Counted from the first letter of the stretch, positions 1 to 8,057 are shown. The stretch: 64,000 bases of DNA from Holophagales bacterium (GCA_016699405.1 CP064972.1:2263501-2327500), one strand, 5' to 3'. Notes: generated from the letters alone by a model not told the origin. Numbers and translations are program-made.

Positions 1-466
1 CGCCGGCGGCCTCGAGCGGCGCGGCGAGATCGAGCCGTTCCTCGCCGATGCGCGTCGGCACGCCGATGCGCTCGCCGAGGTAGGGGAAGTGCAGCACGCT
101 GCCGAGGACCTCGCAGGCGAACGGCCGGCCGAGGTCGGGGTTGATCGAGTCGCAGATGCCGAGCACCCCGCCGATGTTGAGCAGGTTGATCTGGTCGCCC
201 GGCGCGAGCGACTCCGGCAGGTGCCCGGAGTAGCCGAAGAGCGCCTTGCGGTGGCCGAGGGCGCCGGCGACGAGGTCGCCCTTCTTCACCTGCGCCATGC
301 GACCGCTCGGCAGCTCGATCTGGTTGTAGGTGTTCTTGTCGTTGAGCACCCGCACCGCGACGACGATCCCCTCTTCGCAGGGGATGTCGTCGGAGAGCTT
401 GACCTCGCGCTTGAGGTTGCAGGCGCGGGTGACCGAGGCGATCTTGTCGAGTTGCACGGCTCTCAC
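1..466 (-). CDS. Conserved hypothetical protein of the arginine operon (partial, 3' end outside window)
   Basis: Only the first 155 codons lie in the window. The GTG start overlaps the argG stop as GTGA and is preceded by a GGAGGTG ribosome site, so it is translationally coupled to argG. The visible part has no signal peptide or membrane segment. It reads like a compact beta-rich N-terminal domain, with patterns such as NDKNTYNQIELPSGR near residue 40, KKGDLVAGALGHRKALFGY and LNIGGVLGICDS. I do not recognise the family and see no catalytic motif here. A C-terminal domain beyond the window edge could define it. Position inside argR-argG suggests a role linked to arginine biosynthesis, which is inference only. 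Confidence 0.75.
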   Translation of the reverse strand, partial: MRAVQLDKIASVTRACNLKREVKLSDDIPCEEGIVVAVRVLNDKNTYNQIELPSGRMAQVKKGDLVAGALGHRKALFGYSGHLPESLAPGDQINLLNIGGVLGICDSINPDLGRPFACEVLGSVLHFPYLGERIGVPTRIGEERLDLAAPLEAAG

Positions 467-1719
467 GCGGCACCTCCCTGGTCGTTGCCGTTCGGGCTGG
501 AATGGCCCGCGGCGCGGGCGTGCAGCATGCCGGGCAGCGAGGCCACGCGGCAGAAGCCGGCGGCGTCGGCGGCCGACCACTCGCCGGTCGACTCGCCGTA
601 CTTGCCGCGGGTGGCGGCCATCAGCGAATGGGGCGAGGAGACGCCCTCGACGAACAGCGTGCCGGGGCGGAAGAGCAGGTGGACCTCGCCGGTGACCCGC
701 CGCTGCGACGAGGCGAGCAGCGCCTCGAGGTCGCGGCCCGAGGGCTCGAGGAGCTGACCCTCGTGCACCAGCTCGCCGTAGAGCGGTGCGGCGAGCTCCT
801 TGACCCGCTGCTGCCGGCCGGTGAGCACCAGCTTCTCGAGCTCGCGGTGGGCGGTCAGCAGCACCTCGGCGGCCGGCGCTTCGAACGCCACGCGCCCCTT
901 GATGCCGAGGATCGTGTCGCCGAGGTGGATGCCGCGGCCGAGACCGAACGCGGCGGCCACCGCCTCGACCCGTTCGATGAGCGCCACCGGGTCGAGCGCC
1001 TCGCCGTCGAACGCGGTGGGGATGCCTTCGACGAAGGCGAGCGAGTGCCGTTCGGCGGCGCGCGGCGCGTCGAAGGCGCCGCGGGTCAGCACCCAGGCGG
1101 ACTCGGGCAGCGGCGAGGTCGAGGTGAGCGTCTCCTTGCCGCCGATCGTCACGCCCCAGAGGCCGCGGTTGATCGAGTAGGCGGCGCCGAAGGAGGGCAC
1201 CGGCAGGCCGCGTGCCTCGAGGAAGGCGACCTCCTCGGCGCGCGACACCGGCTGGTCGCGGATCGGCGCCAGCACCTCGAGCTCCGGGGCGAAGGCGCGC
1301 AGCGCCACCTCGAAGCGGACCTGGTCGTTGCCGGCGCCGGTCGAGCCGTGAGCGACGGCGGTCGAGCCGAGCTCGCGGGCGACGCGCGCCACCTCCTTGG
1401 CCTGCAGCACCCGCTCGGCGCCGACGCAGAGCGGGTAGAGCCCGCCGCGGCGGATGTTGCCGAAGAGGAGGTAGCGCAGCACCTCGTCGAAGAGGGTGCG
1501 GCGGGCGTCGACGAGATGATGGCCGACCGCGCCGAGGGCACGCGAGCGCGCCGCGAGGTCGTCGGCTGCCGCCGCGTCGAGGCCGCCGGTGTCGACGGTG
1601 ACGGTGACGATCGGCCGGCCGAGCCGCTCGCCGAGATAGGGGACGCAGAAGGAGGTGTCGAGCCCGCCGGAAAAGGCGAGGACGATCGGCACGACCGGGT
1701 TGCTGGGGCTCTCAGGCAT
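463..1719 (-). CDS. argG: Argininosuccinate synthase
   Basis: Cytosolic enzyme joining citrulline and aspartate with ATP to give argininosuccinate, the penultimate step of arginine synthesis (EC 6.3.4.5). The 418-residue length is normal for the family. The PP-loop ATP site SGGLDTS is at residues 17-23, the citrulline/aspartate region HGSTGAGNDQVRFE at about 124-137, and INRGLWG and the KETLTSTSPLPE stretch follow in order. The ATG overlaps the 3' end of argR by 8 bases, and its own stop overlaps the next start (GTGA), so the three genes form one transcript read leftward. ArgR, encoded first, is the likely regulator. Function is certain by motif; the C-terminal tail is family-variable. Confidence 0.96.
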   Translation of the reverse strand: MPESPSNPVVPIVLAFSGGLDTSFCVPYLGERLGRPIVTVTVDTGGLDAAAADDLAARSRALGAVGHHLVDARRTLFDEVLRYLLFGNIRRGGLYPLCVGAERVLQAKEVARVARELGSTAVAHGSTGAGNDQVRFEVALRAFAPELEVLAPIRDQPVSRAEEVAFLEARGLPVPSFGAAYSINRGLWGVTIGGKETLTSTSPLPESAWVLTRGAFDAPRAAERHSLAFVEGIPTAFDGEALDPVALIERVEAVAAAFGLGRGIHLGDTILGIKGRVAFEAPAAEVLLTAHRELEKLVLTGRQQRVKELAAPLYGELVHEGQLLEPSGRDLEALLASSQRRVTGEVHLLFRPGTLFVEGVSSPHSLMAATRGKYGESTGEWSAADAAGFCRVASLPGMLHARAAGHSSPNGNDQGGAA

Positions 1720-2176
1720 GGTGCGCTCCGGCGATCAACGCTTGAATGCGGTGGAGGACGCGCGTCTGGTCGTGCGCGCCGGCGGTGGCGACGAAGACCG
1801 TGTCGTCGCCGGCGAGCGTGCCGACGATCTCCGGCCAGGCGGCGCGGTCGAGCGCCAGGCCGACCGTCTGCGCCGCGCCCTGGAGCGTCAGCACGACGGT
1901 GACGTGCGGGCCGGCGGGCTTGACGGCGCGCAGGAACGGCGCCGCCTCGGCGAGCTCGTCGGCGTGCGCGGCGGTGGAGGCCGGCGCCACGTAGCGCCCG
2001 TCGACCTTGACGATGCCGAGGTCGCGCAGGTCGCGCGACACCGACGACTGCGTCGCCTCGAGCCCCCGCGTGCGCAGGCGCTCGACGATCTCGTCCTGGC
2101 GGTGCACGCGGTTGCGGCGCAGCAGGGTGAGGATCACCCGCCGCCGCTCGGCCCGCGACTCGCTCTCTACCGGCAT
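1712..2176 (-). CDS. argR: Arginine repressor ArgR
   Basis: 154-residue transcriptional regulator that binds ARG-box operators when loaded with arginine. The N-terminal winged helix (about residues 10-75) includes the recognition helix region SSVSRDLRDLGIVKV. The C-terminal hexamerisation/arginine-binding half carries GTLAGDDTVFVAT, matching the family's GTIAGDDTI signature. I chose the ATG giving MPVESESR because upstream residues of the longer frame are not ArgR-like and the DNA there is the promoter. It is first in argR-argG-unknown, so autoregulation through the AT-rich region just upstream is likely. Confidence 0.93.
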   Translation of the reverse strand: MPVESESRAERRRVILTLLRRNRVHRQDEIVERLRTRGLEATQSSVSRDLRDLGIVKVDGRYVAPASTAAHADELAEAAPFLRAVKPAGPHVTVVLTLQGAAQTVGLALDRAAWPEIVGTLAGDDTVFVATAGAHDQTRVLHRIQALIAGAHHA

Positions 2177-2199
2177 GACCCGTCGCCCTTCATATGCGC

Positions 2200-2231
2200 A
2201 TAATACTGCATTTTGTTGCATTCGTCGTCAA
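2200..2231 (-). promoter_or_regulatory. Candidate argR promoter/ARG-box region
   Basis: An AT-rich island in otherwise GC-rich DNA. On the minus strand TTGACG (2231-2226) precedes TATTAT (2205-2200) with a long 20-base spacer. Between and around them ATGCA/ATGCG occurs three times at about 10-11 base steps (2221-2196), resembling ARG-box half sites, and TATGCGCATA (2192-2201) is palindromic. Autoregulation by ArgR is inferred. The promoter assignment is tentative because of the spacer. Confidence 0.4.
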
Positions 2232-2405
2232 TCCCCCTCTCGGCGGGGAGGAGGAGGCCGCCCCGAAGGGCGGCTCGGCTCCGCCCAGCGGGTGCTTGCG
2301 CCGCTCCCTCGCCTCGCGGTGGAATGGACGGGCGGGTCGCGGTGCCCTTCCGGCGCCGCGGTGTCCGCACCGCGCGACGACCGCACCGATCGGAGGAGCC
2401 CGCCG

Positions 2406-3416
2406 ATGTCCACCATAGCCGCTGCCAGCGCCGACCCGTGGAGCGTGCGCGAGGAGGATCTCGCCGCCGCCGAGACGACCCGCGACAAGATGGCGGTGCT
2501 CGTCCGCTACGCGCTGCTCGCCCCCTCGACGAAGAACACCCAGCCGTGGAGGTTCCGCGTCGGCGACGACGCCGTCTTCCTCCACGCCGACCGCTCGCGC
2601 CGCCAGCCGGTGGCCGACGGCGACCTGCGCGAGCTCTACCTCTCGCTCGGGTGCGCGCTGGAGAACCTGCTGATCGCCGCCGAGCGCTTCGGCTACGTCC
2701 ACGTGGTCGAGTACTTCCCGGACCCGTTCGACGCCGACCTCGTCGCCTCGGTGGTCTTCACCCGCGGCGGCGGCGTCGATCCGGCGCGCGAGGGGCTCTT
2801 CGCGGCGATCCCGACGCGCGCCACCTGCCAGCGGGCCTTTCGCGCCGGCGAGGTCGACGACACGGCGCTCGCGGCGCTCGAAGCGGCGACGCACGAGCCG
2901 GGCGTCGCCGTGCACCTGACGAGCGACGCCGGGATCCGCGAGCGCGCCGAGGCGCTCTGTCTCGAAGCCGACGCGCGGCTGTTCAGCGATCCGGCGTTCC
3001 GCCAGGAGCTGGCGCGCTGGATCGGCGAAGGGGTGTTCGGCACCTCGTGGTTCGTCTCCAAGCTCGGCGAGCTCGCCGTGCCGCTCTTCAACCTCACCTC
3101 GTCGGAGCAGAAGAAGGACCGGGCGCGCCTGGCGAGCGCCCCGGTGCTCGGCCTGATCTCGGCCGAGGCCAACGACCGGCTGAGCCAGGTCCGCGCCGGG
3201 CAGGCGTTCGAGCGCCTCTGGCTGCGCGCCACAGCGCTCGGCCTGGCGCTCCAGCCGATGAGCCAGATCGTCCAGCTCGCCGACCTCAAGGCGCAGGTGA
3301 GCCAGCTCCTGCCCGACCCCGCCCGCTACCCGATGCAGCCCTTCCGCCTCGGCTTCGGCGACACCGACGCCAAGCGCACGCCACGCCGGCCGCTCGCGGA
3401 GGTGTTGCTGGGCTGA
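2406..3416 (+). CDS. Acg-like nitroreductase-family protein
   Basis: 336-residue protein of the divergent FMN-binding nitroreductase group typified by mycobacterial Acg. Near the N terminus, RYALLAPSTKNTQPWRFRV (about residues 29-47) is the conserved flavin-contacting segment of this group, and RPLAEVLLG closes the chain as in relatives. ATG at 2406 follows a GGAGGAG ribosome site; longer frames upstream run into the argR promoter. Members bind FMN, but substrates are mostly unknown, and Acg itself lacks classical nitroreductase activity. A paralogue is encoded at 16619-17644, and a decayed copy of this gene's last ~80 bases is found at 4762-4840. No signal peptide, so cytosolic. Confidence 0.82.
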   Translation: MSTIAAASADPWSVREEDLAAAETTRDKMAVLVRYALLAPSTKNTQPWRFRVGDDAVFLHADRSRRQPVADGDLRELYLSLGCALENLLIAAERFGYVHVVEYFPDPFDADLVASVVFTRGGGVDPAREGLFAAIPTRATCQRAFRAGEVDDTALAALEAATHEPGVAVHLTSDAGIRERAEALCLEADARLFSDPAFRQELARWIGEGVFGTSWFVSKLGELAVPLFNLTSSEQKKDRARLASAPVLGLISAEANDRLSQVRAGQAFERLWLRATALGLALQPMSQIVQLADLKAQVSQLLPDPARYPMQPFRLGFGDTDAKRTPRRPLAEVLLG

Positions 3417-3470
3417 GCGCGGCGGATCGCACGCGAAGCGGATTCGGGTGACGACTGCGTCGCCGGTCTT

Positions 3471-4004
3471 CTAGCGCTTGGCGGCACCGCCGAGCGCCCG
3501 GCGGTACTTGACGAACCCACGCTTGGCCGACCCGTCGAAGCCGAGCCGCTCGAAAAACGCGTGCGCCTCGCTCCGGCTCGCCGAGCTCAGGAGCATGAGC
3601 TTCGAGCAGTTGCGTTCCCAGGCGATCGCTTCGAGCCGAGCGAACAGCGCCGAGCCCACGCCCTGGCCGCGGCACGCGGGAGCCACGACGACGTTCTCGA
3701 GCACCGCGAACGGCTGGTTCTGGAACATCACGTCGAGGCAGAGGGTGAGCAGCGCTGCACCCTGAACGCTCCCTTCCACCTCGGCCACCAGCAGCTCGGT
3801 GTTCGGATCGGCATCCACCTGGGCGATCCGCTCGGGCAAGACCCGAATCGCCGGATTCGGCGCCAACGCTTCATAGAGGCGTTGAATGGCCTCGGCGTCC
3901 GCGGGCCGTGCGGGGCGGATGAGGATCGAGTCAGGTCGCATCGGTGGGCGCTCGGCGAGCGATGGAGTGAGCGCCTTCTCCGGCTTGGCAACGGGCTTTC
4001 TCAC
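3471..4004 (-). CDS. GNAT-family N-acetyltransferase
   Basis: 177 residues if read from the GTG at 4004, which overlaps the upstream gene's stop as GTGA; an internal ATG at 3941 (MRPDSILIRPA) would give a 156-residue protein starting right at the domain and is a reasonable alternative. The GNAT fold is clear: ILIRPARPADAEAIQRLYEAL opens it, the acetyl-CoA loop is VVVAPACRGQGVGSALFARL (R/QxxGxG/A type), and AHAFFERLGFD is the usual C-terminal motif. Substrate unknown. It is convergent with the nitroreductase at 2406. The second nitroreductase in the window also has a GNAT neighbour. Confidence 0.85.
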   Translation of the reverse strand: MRKPVAKPEKALTPSLAERPPMRPDSILIRPARPADAEAIQRLYEALAPNPAIRVLPERIAQVDADPNTELLVAEVEGSVQGAALLTLCLDVMFQNQPFAVLENVVVAPACRGQGVGSALFARLEAIAWERNCSKLMLLSSASRSEAHAFFERLGFDGSAKRGFVKYRRALGGAAKR

Positions 4005-4498
4005 GGGCGGTTCGCCTGCCGTCTGTAGAACGCCTCATCGGCAGGTGCGTTCGCATACTCGTGTCGCGGCTCACCGAGCACCGAAAGCGCCGGGTCGTGC
4101 GGAAGCAGCTGGTGGGTGACACTGCAGTTGCTCACGCGCAGGGCGTCGGGCACGTCGCCGTTGGCGAAGACGAGGTAGGTGCGCTGGACTTGGAAGGGGT
4201 ATCCGCAGGCGGCGTCGTTGTCCGCCGTCGTCACGTCGATCGTTGGTTGCTCGATTCCCTTCCAGGACCGCGACACGCGGAAGGTGACGTGGAGCGTCGA
4301 AGCCCGCCAGCGATTCGGCCTGTCGGGAAACTCGGGGCGCTCGACCAGCCGTATCTGGAGCACCTGTCCCTCGAACACCGCGTCGTAGATCGTCATCGTC
4401 TCCGGGGTGATCGTCCAGACTTCGCCGCACGTGCAAGGCACTGCTGCGCGCGCGGCGAGGAGGCAGATCCCGAGCAACATCGAGGTTCGCTTCGTCAT
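4001..4498 (-). CDS. Secreted TIMP/NTR-like domain protein
   Basis: 165 residues with a signal peptide (MTKRTSMLLGICLLAARAAVP) whose predicted cleavage leaves a Cys-Thr-Cys N terminus, the arrangement typical of tissue-inhibitor-of-metalloproteinase/netrin-like (NTR) OB folds. After it come VFEGQVLQIRLVE, a RASTLHVTFRVSRSWKG strand pattern and NDAACGYPFQVQRTYLVFA, then a last Cys (NCSVTH). This matches bacterial exported NTR-like proteins of unknown role. The start has an AGGAGA ribosome site. The stop overlaps the GNAT start (GTGA), so both are probably co-expressed. Protease inhibition is not demonstrated for bacterial members and I do not claim it. Confidence 0.65.
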   Translation of the reverse strand: MTKRTSMLLGICLLAARAAVPCTCGEVWTITPETMTIYDAVFEGQVLQIRLVERPEFPDRPNRWRASTLHVTFRVSRSWKGIEQPTIDVTTADNDAACGYPFQVQRTYLVFANGDVPDALRVSNCSVTHQLLPHDPALSVLGEPRHEYANAPADEAFYRRQANRP

Positions 4499-4733
4499 GG
4501 CATCTCCTGGAGCGCCCGCGGGTGATGAGCCGAGGAGAAGGCGCCGATCCGACCGGCTCCATGGTACGAGAATCGCCCGGGGATGGGCAGCTGTGGCGGC
4601 GCAGGTTCGATGTCGTCTCGCGCGCTGGTTGCAATGAGGGAGCCGCTGGTTGCTCACGCTGGGCGAGCTACCGGCCGTCGCAATCGCGAAGCGGCGGGAG
4701 TGGCAAGGCTCAGCCATGGACTGGACGGGTGCC

Positions 4734-4760
4734 GGTGTCCAGGGTGAAGTGCCTGGCACC
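4734..4760. repeat. Imperfect inverted repeat (9-bp stem, one bulge)
   Basis: GGTG(T)CCAGG and CCTGGCACC pair around an 8-base loop (4744-4751), leaving one bulged T at 4738. It abuts the nitroreductase fragment, so it may mark a rearrangement junction or be a small dispersed intergenic repeat. No T-run follows, so a classical terminator is unlikely. Confidence 0.5.
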
Positions 4761-4761
4761 A

Positions 4762-4840
4762 ACCCTTCCGCCTCGGATCGGGCGGCACTGGCGTCAAGCG
4801 CACGCCACGCCGGCCGCTTGCGGAGGTGCCGCTGGGCTGA
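4762..4840 (+). pseudogene. Decayed duplicate of the 3' end of the Acg-like nitroreductase gene
   Basis: This stretch aligns by eye with the last ~80 bases of the gene at 2406-3416 (about 3339-3416). Both share ACCCTTCCGCCTCGG-like sequence, an identical 20-base core CAAGCGCACGCCACGCCGGC, GCGGAGGTG and GCTGGGCTGA including the stop codon. Differences are scattered substitutions and a small frame disruption near the start of the copy. No upstream part of the gene is present. It must derive from a partial duplication or from loss of most of a second copy. Confidence 0.8.
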
Positions 4841-5037
4841 GGGGTGGTTCGACAGGCCCCGCCGCCGCGAATCTCGTCCAAGACCGCAGGGCACGGGAGT
4901 GTGTGGCAGAGCCGCAACCGCTGTGGACGGCGGCGCAGAGCCGCCATGTCCGAGCGACAAGCGTTGCACGTGTCAAACCGTTAGTCGGCGGATTCCTCCA
5001 CGCGCTCGACACGCTCCGCGCCCGACAGGAAAGACCG

Positions 5038-5664
5038 CTACTTCCCACCGCAGTCCGGATAGCCCTCGATCCCTTGGCAGAGCCGGATGTCGCGCTGGAC
5101 ATGCCAGACGCCGGCGATTCGCTGTGGCGTGGTGACGCCGCTCCCGCCGCGGCCGTTGGCGACAGCTCGGCGTTGGGCCTCGGTCAGACGAGCGTCATCC
5201 GTGAAGGTGACGTCCTCCAGGTAGTAGGTGGCGCAGCCGGGTTCGAGGACATGCAGGTGAATGTGCGCGGGCAGGTCGCTCGCGGGATAGCCGCCGGGGC
5301 GGACGGTCCGGAGCTCGAATCGGCCTTCCGCATCCGTTTGCACCCAGCCTCGGTAGCGACCGTGACGCCGACCGGCGCGGCTCGGCGCCTTCTCGTCCGG
5401 CTCGTAGATGCCGGCGGCGTTGGTCTGGTAGCCGTAGACGATGACACCACCGACCGCGTGGCCGTCGCGGCCTCGTACGACTCCACGCAGGAGCATCGGC
5501 TGGCCGGCGGCCCCGTCGGGCGCCAGGCGCGCGGTTCCGACAGGGGCCGGACCGCGAAGGTCGAAGATCGCTTCGCACCCCTCGCACGGCCCGCCGACGA
5601 CCGGCTCGACGGCCAGCGCGGGTGCCGCGAAGACTGCAAGAAGAACGCACAGGATGGCTCGCAT
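5038..5664 (-). CDS. Secreted intradiol ring-cleavage dioxygenase-like protein
   Basis: 208 residues with a clear signal peptide (MRAILCVLLAVFAAPALA). The domain (about residues 45-165) resembles the protocatechuate 3,4-dioxygenase fold. The four non-haem Fe(III) ligands can be placed: Tyr104 in GRYRGW, Tyr126 in RPGGYP, and His134 and His136 in PAHIHLHV. Family members insert O2 between the two hydroxyl-bearing carbons of catechols. Export outside the cytoplasm is known for several family members but their substrates are mostly unknown. CEGCEA near the N terminus and two C-terminal cysteines could form disulfides. The ATG at 5664 follows a GGAGGT ribosome site. No aromatic-catabolism genes are nearby. 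Confidence 0.8.
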   Translation of the reverse strand: MRAILCVLLAVFAAPALAVEPVVGGPCEGCEAIFDLRGPAPVGTARLAPDGAAGQPMLLRGVVRGRDGHAVGGVIVYGYQTNAAGIYEPDEKAPSRAGRRHGRYRGWVQTDAEGRFELRTVRPGGYPASDLPAHIHLHVLEPGCATYYLEDVTFTDDARLTEAQRRAVANGRGGSGVTTPQRIAGVWHVQRDIRLCQGIEGYPDCGGK

Positions 5665-5731
5665 CGGACCTCCGGCACCTGAAGGCTCAAGAGCCAGGCG
5701 GCAGCGTGGTGAGGCGCTGCTGTCCGCTCGC

Positions 5732-5750
5732 GAGGTGGGAGCGCCACCTC
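5732..5750. terminator. Short inverted repeat downstream of the delta-60 repeat gene
   Basis: GAGGTGG and CCACCTC form a perfect 7-bp stem around GAGCG. It lies between the stop at 5945 and the next minus-strand start at 5664, so it could end the upstream transcript, although no T-run is present. Confidence 0.35.
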
Positions 5751-5944
5751 CTCGACTCCGTCGGCATCTCGCTCGCCACCGTCGTCGGAAACATCGGCGC
5801 AGGCTCCCTGGAAGAAACGAGTCCACGAGCGAGACTACGAGCAGCAGTGTCGACCTGGCAAAGTGCGATGTCGAAGGTGCGGCTCGCGGGCGGCCGGGCC
5901 AGGAACTGCCTCCGGCCCTCTTCCGCCCGGTCGGACGCCGCAGG

Positions 5945-7261
5945 CTACCGTTGCAACTGCGTGAGCCGGCTCCAGTACTGCGCGGGGCTCGCGCCGCCGT
6001 AGTAGAACTCGCCGAGCAGGAGCTTGTCGTCGCGGACGAGGATGCCGCCTTCGAGCAGGCGGAGACCCTGCGCCAGCTCGGCGGTGGGCGGTGGCGGGAG
6101 GAGCGAGTTGCCCGGGTAGCCCGAGCCATGGAACGCCGTGTCGGTGTGGCCGTTGCCGTCGATCGCTCGCACCGCATAGGAGCGCAGGCTGCCGTCGTCG
6201 GGCACCGAGGCGCCGTAGACGTAGAGGCCGCCGCCCCGCCCCGGCTTCGTGGCGAGGTCGCAGAGGTAGCTCCTCGCGCCGGGTGCGAAGTCGAATCGGG
6301 TCATCCCGTTGACGCCGAAGGTGGTCGATCGGCTGCCGTCGCCCTCGAGCTCGAAGACGTTGATCGCGTCGTCGGGCAGCAAGGCGCCGGCGACGTAGAC
6401 CCCGCCGCCGGGGGCCGGGGCCAGCCGCACCCAGAAGCCGAGCGACGAACCGCTGGCACCGACGAAACGGACCGGCGGGCCGAATCCGGGCGCCGGGTTC
6501 CCGGCGGTGTCGAGCCGTGCAATGGCGAAGGCGTCGACGCCGACCGATCCGCCGATGTCGACGTGGCTGTACCAGCCGGCGACCCAGAGGGTCTCGCCGC
6601 CGCCGCCCTCCGGGCGCACGACGATCGACGTCAGGGACGATGCGGGCGGTGGCGGGACCTGGCCGGTGAACTGGACCGGCGAGAGGTACTTCGACTTGCC
6701 GCCGTCGGCCGAGAACACGGCGAGGAAGGAGCGCGCCGGGCTGTTGTAGGCAGCGCGGCTCGGCACGCGGCCGACGATGTAGATGTCGCCGGCTCGCCCG
6801 ATCGCGACCTGGTTGACGTCGAAGCCCGGGTTGTTGTCCGCGATGCCGGCCAGGCAGTGGCCGATCGCCGCACCGCCGGTGCCGAAGGTCGCGTCGGGCG
6901 TCAGGTCGGTCTCGAAGCGGCGAACCTGCAGGCAGAGGCTGCCGTCGCGCTTGCGGACGTTGCGGACGGTCACCAGCCGGTCGTCGTCGGTAACCGCCGA
7001 GCCGCCCATGGCATCGCGCACCTTCGTGTTGTACAGGCTGAGCGCGTTGTCCCAGACCACTTCGGTGCGGTCCCCTTCGAGCGCGACGATGCCGCCGTCG
7101 CTCCGCAGGCCGACCTGGTAGAGCCAGACGTTCCAGCCGAGCTCGAGCGTGCCGTCGCTCCAGAAGCCCGGATCGAGCTGCCCCGGCCCGGCGGCCTGAA
7201 CCGGAGTCACGGCACAGCAGAACAGAACGAGCAGCGCGAAGATGCTGCGGGTTGCGGTCAT
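5945..7261 (-). CDS. Secreted delta-60-repeat (beta-propeller-like) protein
   Basis: 438 residues with a signal peptide ending near VQAAGP. The body contains several units of the LDxxF/GxxG kind, for example QLDPGFWSDG, LTPDATFGTGG, LDTAGNPAPGFG, RSTTFGVNG and TDTAFHGSG. These are spaced about 50-70 residues apart and correspond to delta-60 repeats predicted to form a propeller. Such proteins are exported, and their function is unknown. No catalytic residues or C-terminal anchor are visible. The ATG at 7261 has a strong AGGAGGA ribosome site; longer frames upstream are non-coding in character. It stands alone, divergent from the YHS gene. Confidence 0.75.
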   Translation of the reverse strand: MTATRSIFALLVLFCCAVTPVQAAGPGQLDPGFWSDGTLELGWNVWLYQVGLRSDGGIVALEGDRTEVVWDNALSLYNTKVRDAMGGSAVTDDDRLVTVRNVRKRDGSLCLQVRRFETDLTPDATFGTGGAAIGHCLAGIADNNPGFDVNQVAIGRAGDIYIVGRVPSRAAYNSPARSFLAVFSADGGKSKYLSPVQFTGQVPPPPASSLTSIVVRPEGGGGETLWVAGWYSHVDIGGSVGVDAFAIARLDTAGNPAPGFGPPVRFVGASGSSLGFWVRLAPAPGGGVYVAGALLPDDAINVFELEGDGSRSTTFGVNGMTRFDFAPGARSYLCDLATKPGRGGGLYVYGASVPDDGSLRSYAVRAIDGNGHTDTAFHGSGYPGNSLLPPPPTAELAQGLRLLEGGILVRDDKLLLGEFYYGGASPAQYWSRLTQLQR

Positions 7262-7560
7262 GAGGATTCCTCCTGACACGACACGCGATGTCGGGGGGTG
7301 GGAGGGGACAGGGGTAGACGGACACGTTGGCGTTGGCAACACCTGGTTCCGATGGCCGGACAGACCGAGTCGTCGTGGCCCAAGCCTGCAGGTCGGGCAA
7401 CGCGTAAGGAGGCCGCTGCCGCTGGGTAGGTTGAGCTCGATCACCTCGGCGGCGAGGGTCGGCGACTCTGGCCGAGATCCCACCCGAAACCCAATCCCCT
7501 CCCCCGCATCGGAGTGTGAGAGACCCGCCTGAACGCGGGCTGGCAGCGGGAGGAACGGCA

Positions 7561-8028
7561 ATGGAACGATCGATCCGGTGGAGAACGGTGCGGGCCCTCG
7601 TGGCCGCGGGGGCGCTCGTGGTGGCGTCCGCGGCGGGGGCGCTCGAGCCGGTGAACAAGAGCTTCTTCGGCGGGCTGGCGGTGCATGGTTACGACGTCGT
7701 CGCGTACTTCGCCGACGGCAAGGCGGTCGAGGGGTCCGACGCGGTCGAGACCTCGTGGCACGGCGCCACCTGGCGCTTCGCGAGCGCGGCGCACCGCGAC
7801 CTGTTCGTCGCCGCGCCGGAGCGCTATGCGCCGCAGTACGGCGGCTACTGCGCCTGGGCGGTCTCGCAGGGGTACACGGCCGACGGCGATCCGGAGAGCT
7901 GGAAGATCGTCGACGGCAAGCTCTACCTGAACTACAACCGCGAAATCCAGCAGCGCTGGGAGGCCGACATCCCCGGCCTGGTGACCAAGGCCGATGCCAA
8001 CTGGCCGAAGCTCCTGGGTGCTAAGTGA
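7561..8028 (+). CDS. Exported YHS-domain protein
   Basis: 155 residues with a signal peptide (cleavage near SAAGA-LEP). The remainder is a YHS-like domain: KSFFGGLAVHGYDVVAYFADGKAVEGS, then SWHGATWRFASAAHRDLFVAAPERYAPQYGGYCAWAVSQGYTA in homologous order. YHS domains are thought to bind metal or act as small chaperone-like modules, and this exported version often sits beside ECF sigma factors and DoxX-like proteins. The ATG at 7561 follows a GGGAGGA ribosome site. The ECF sigma gene begins 29 bases after the stop. Exact biochemical role unknown. Confidence 0.85.
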   Translation: MERSIRWRTVRALVAAGALVVASAAGALEPVNKSFFGGLAVHGYDVVAYFADGKAVEGSDAVETSWHGATWRFASAAHRDLFVAAPERYAPQYGGYCAWAVSQGYTADGDPESWKIVDGKLYLNYNREIQQRWEADIPGLVTKADANWPKLLGAK

Positions 8029-8045
8029 ATCGCCCTCGAGGCTGG

Positions 8046-8051
8046 TACGCT
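8046..8051 (+). promoter_or_regulatory. Candidate -10 hexamer of the ECF sigma gene
   Basis: TACGCT lies 6 bases before the ATG at 8058, and no purine-rich ribosome site separates them. The same hexamer precedes the genes at 21452, 40574 and 53656. If real, transcription would begin at or next to the start codon. No -35 match is convincing. Confidence 0.3.
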
Positions 8052-8057
8052 TGATGA

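Larger units (their letters stand above)
4499..5037. other. Gene-poor stretch between two minus-strand genes
   Basis: No convincing gene in about 540 bases. It holds the decayed nitroreductase 3' fragment (4762-4840) and a hairpin right before it (4734-4760). Open frames here lack protein-like composition and ribosome sites. The rest shows no feature I can name. Confidence 0.6.

Noticed and set aside
5441..7276. Plus-strand frame opposite the delta-60-repeat gene
   Set aside because: The minus-strand protein has a signal peptide, repeats and a strong ribosome site; the plus frame has none.
7262..7560. Riboswitch in the divergent gap
   Set aside because: Looked for c-di-GMP, cobalamin and TPP conserved cores; none found.
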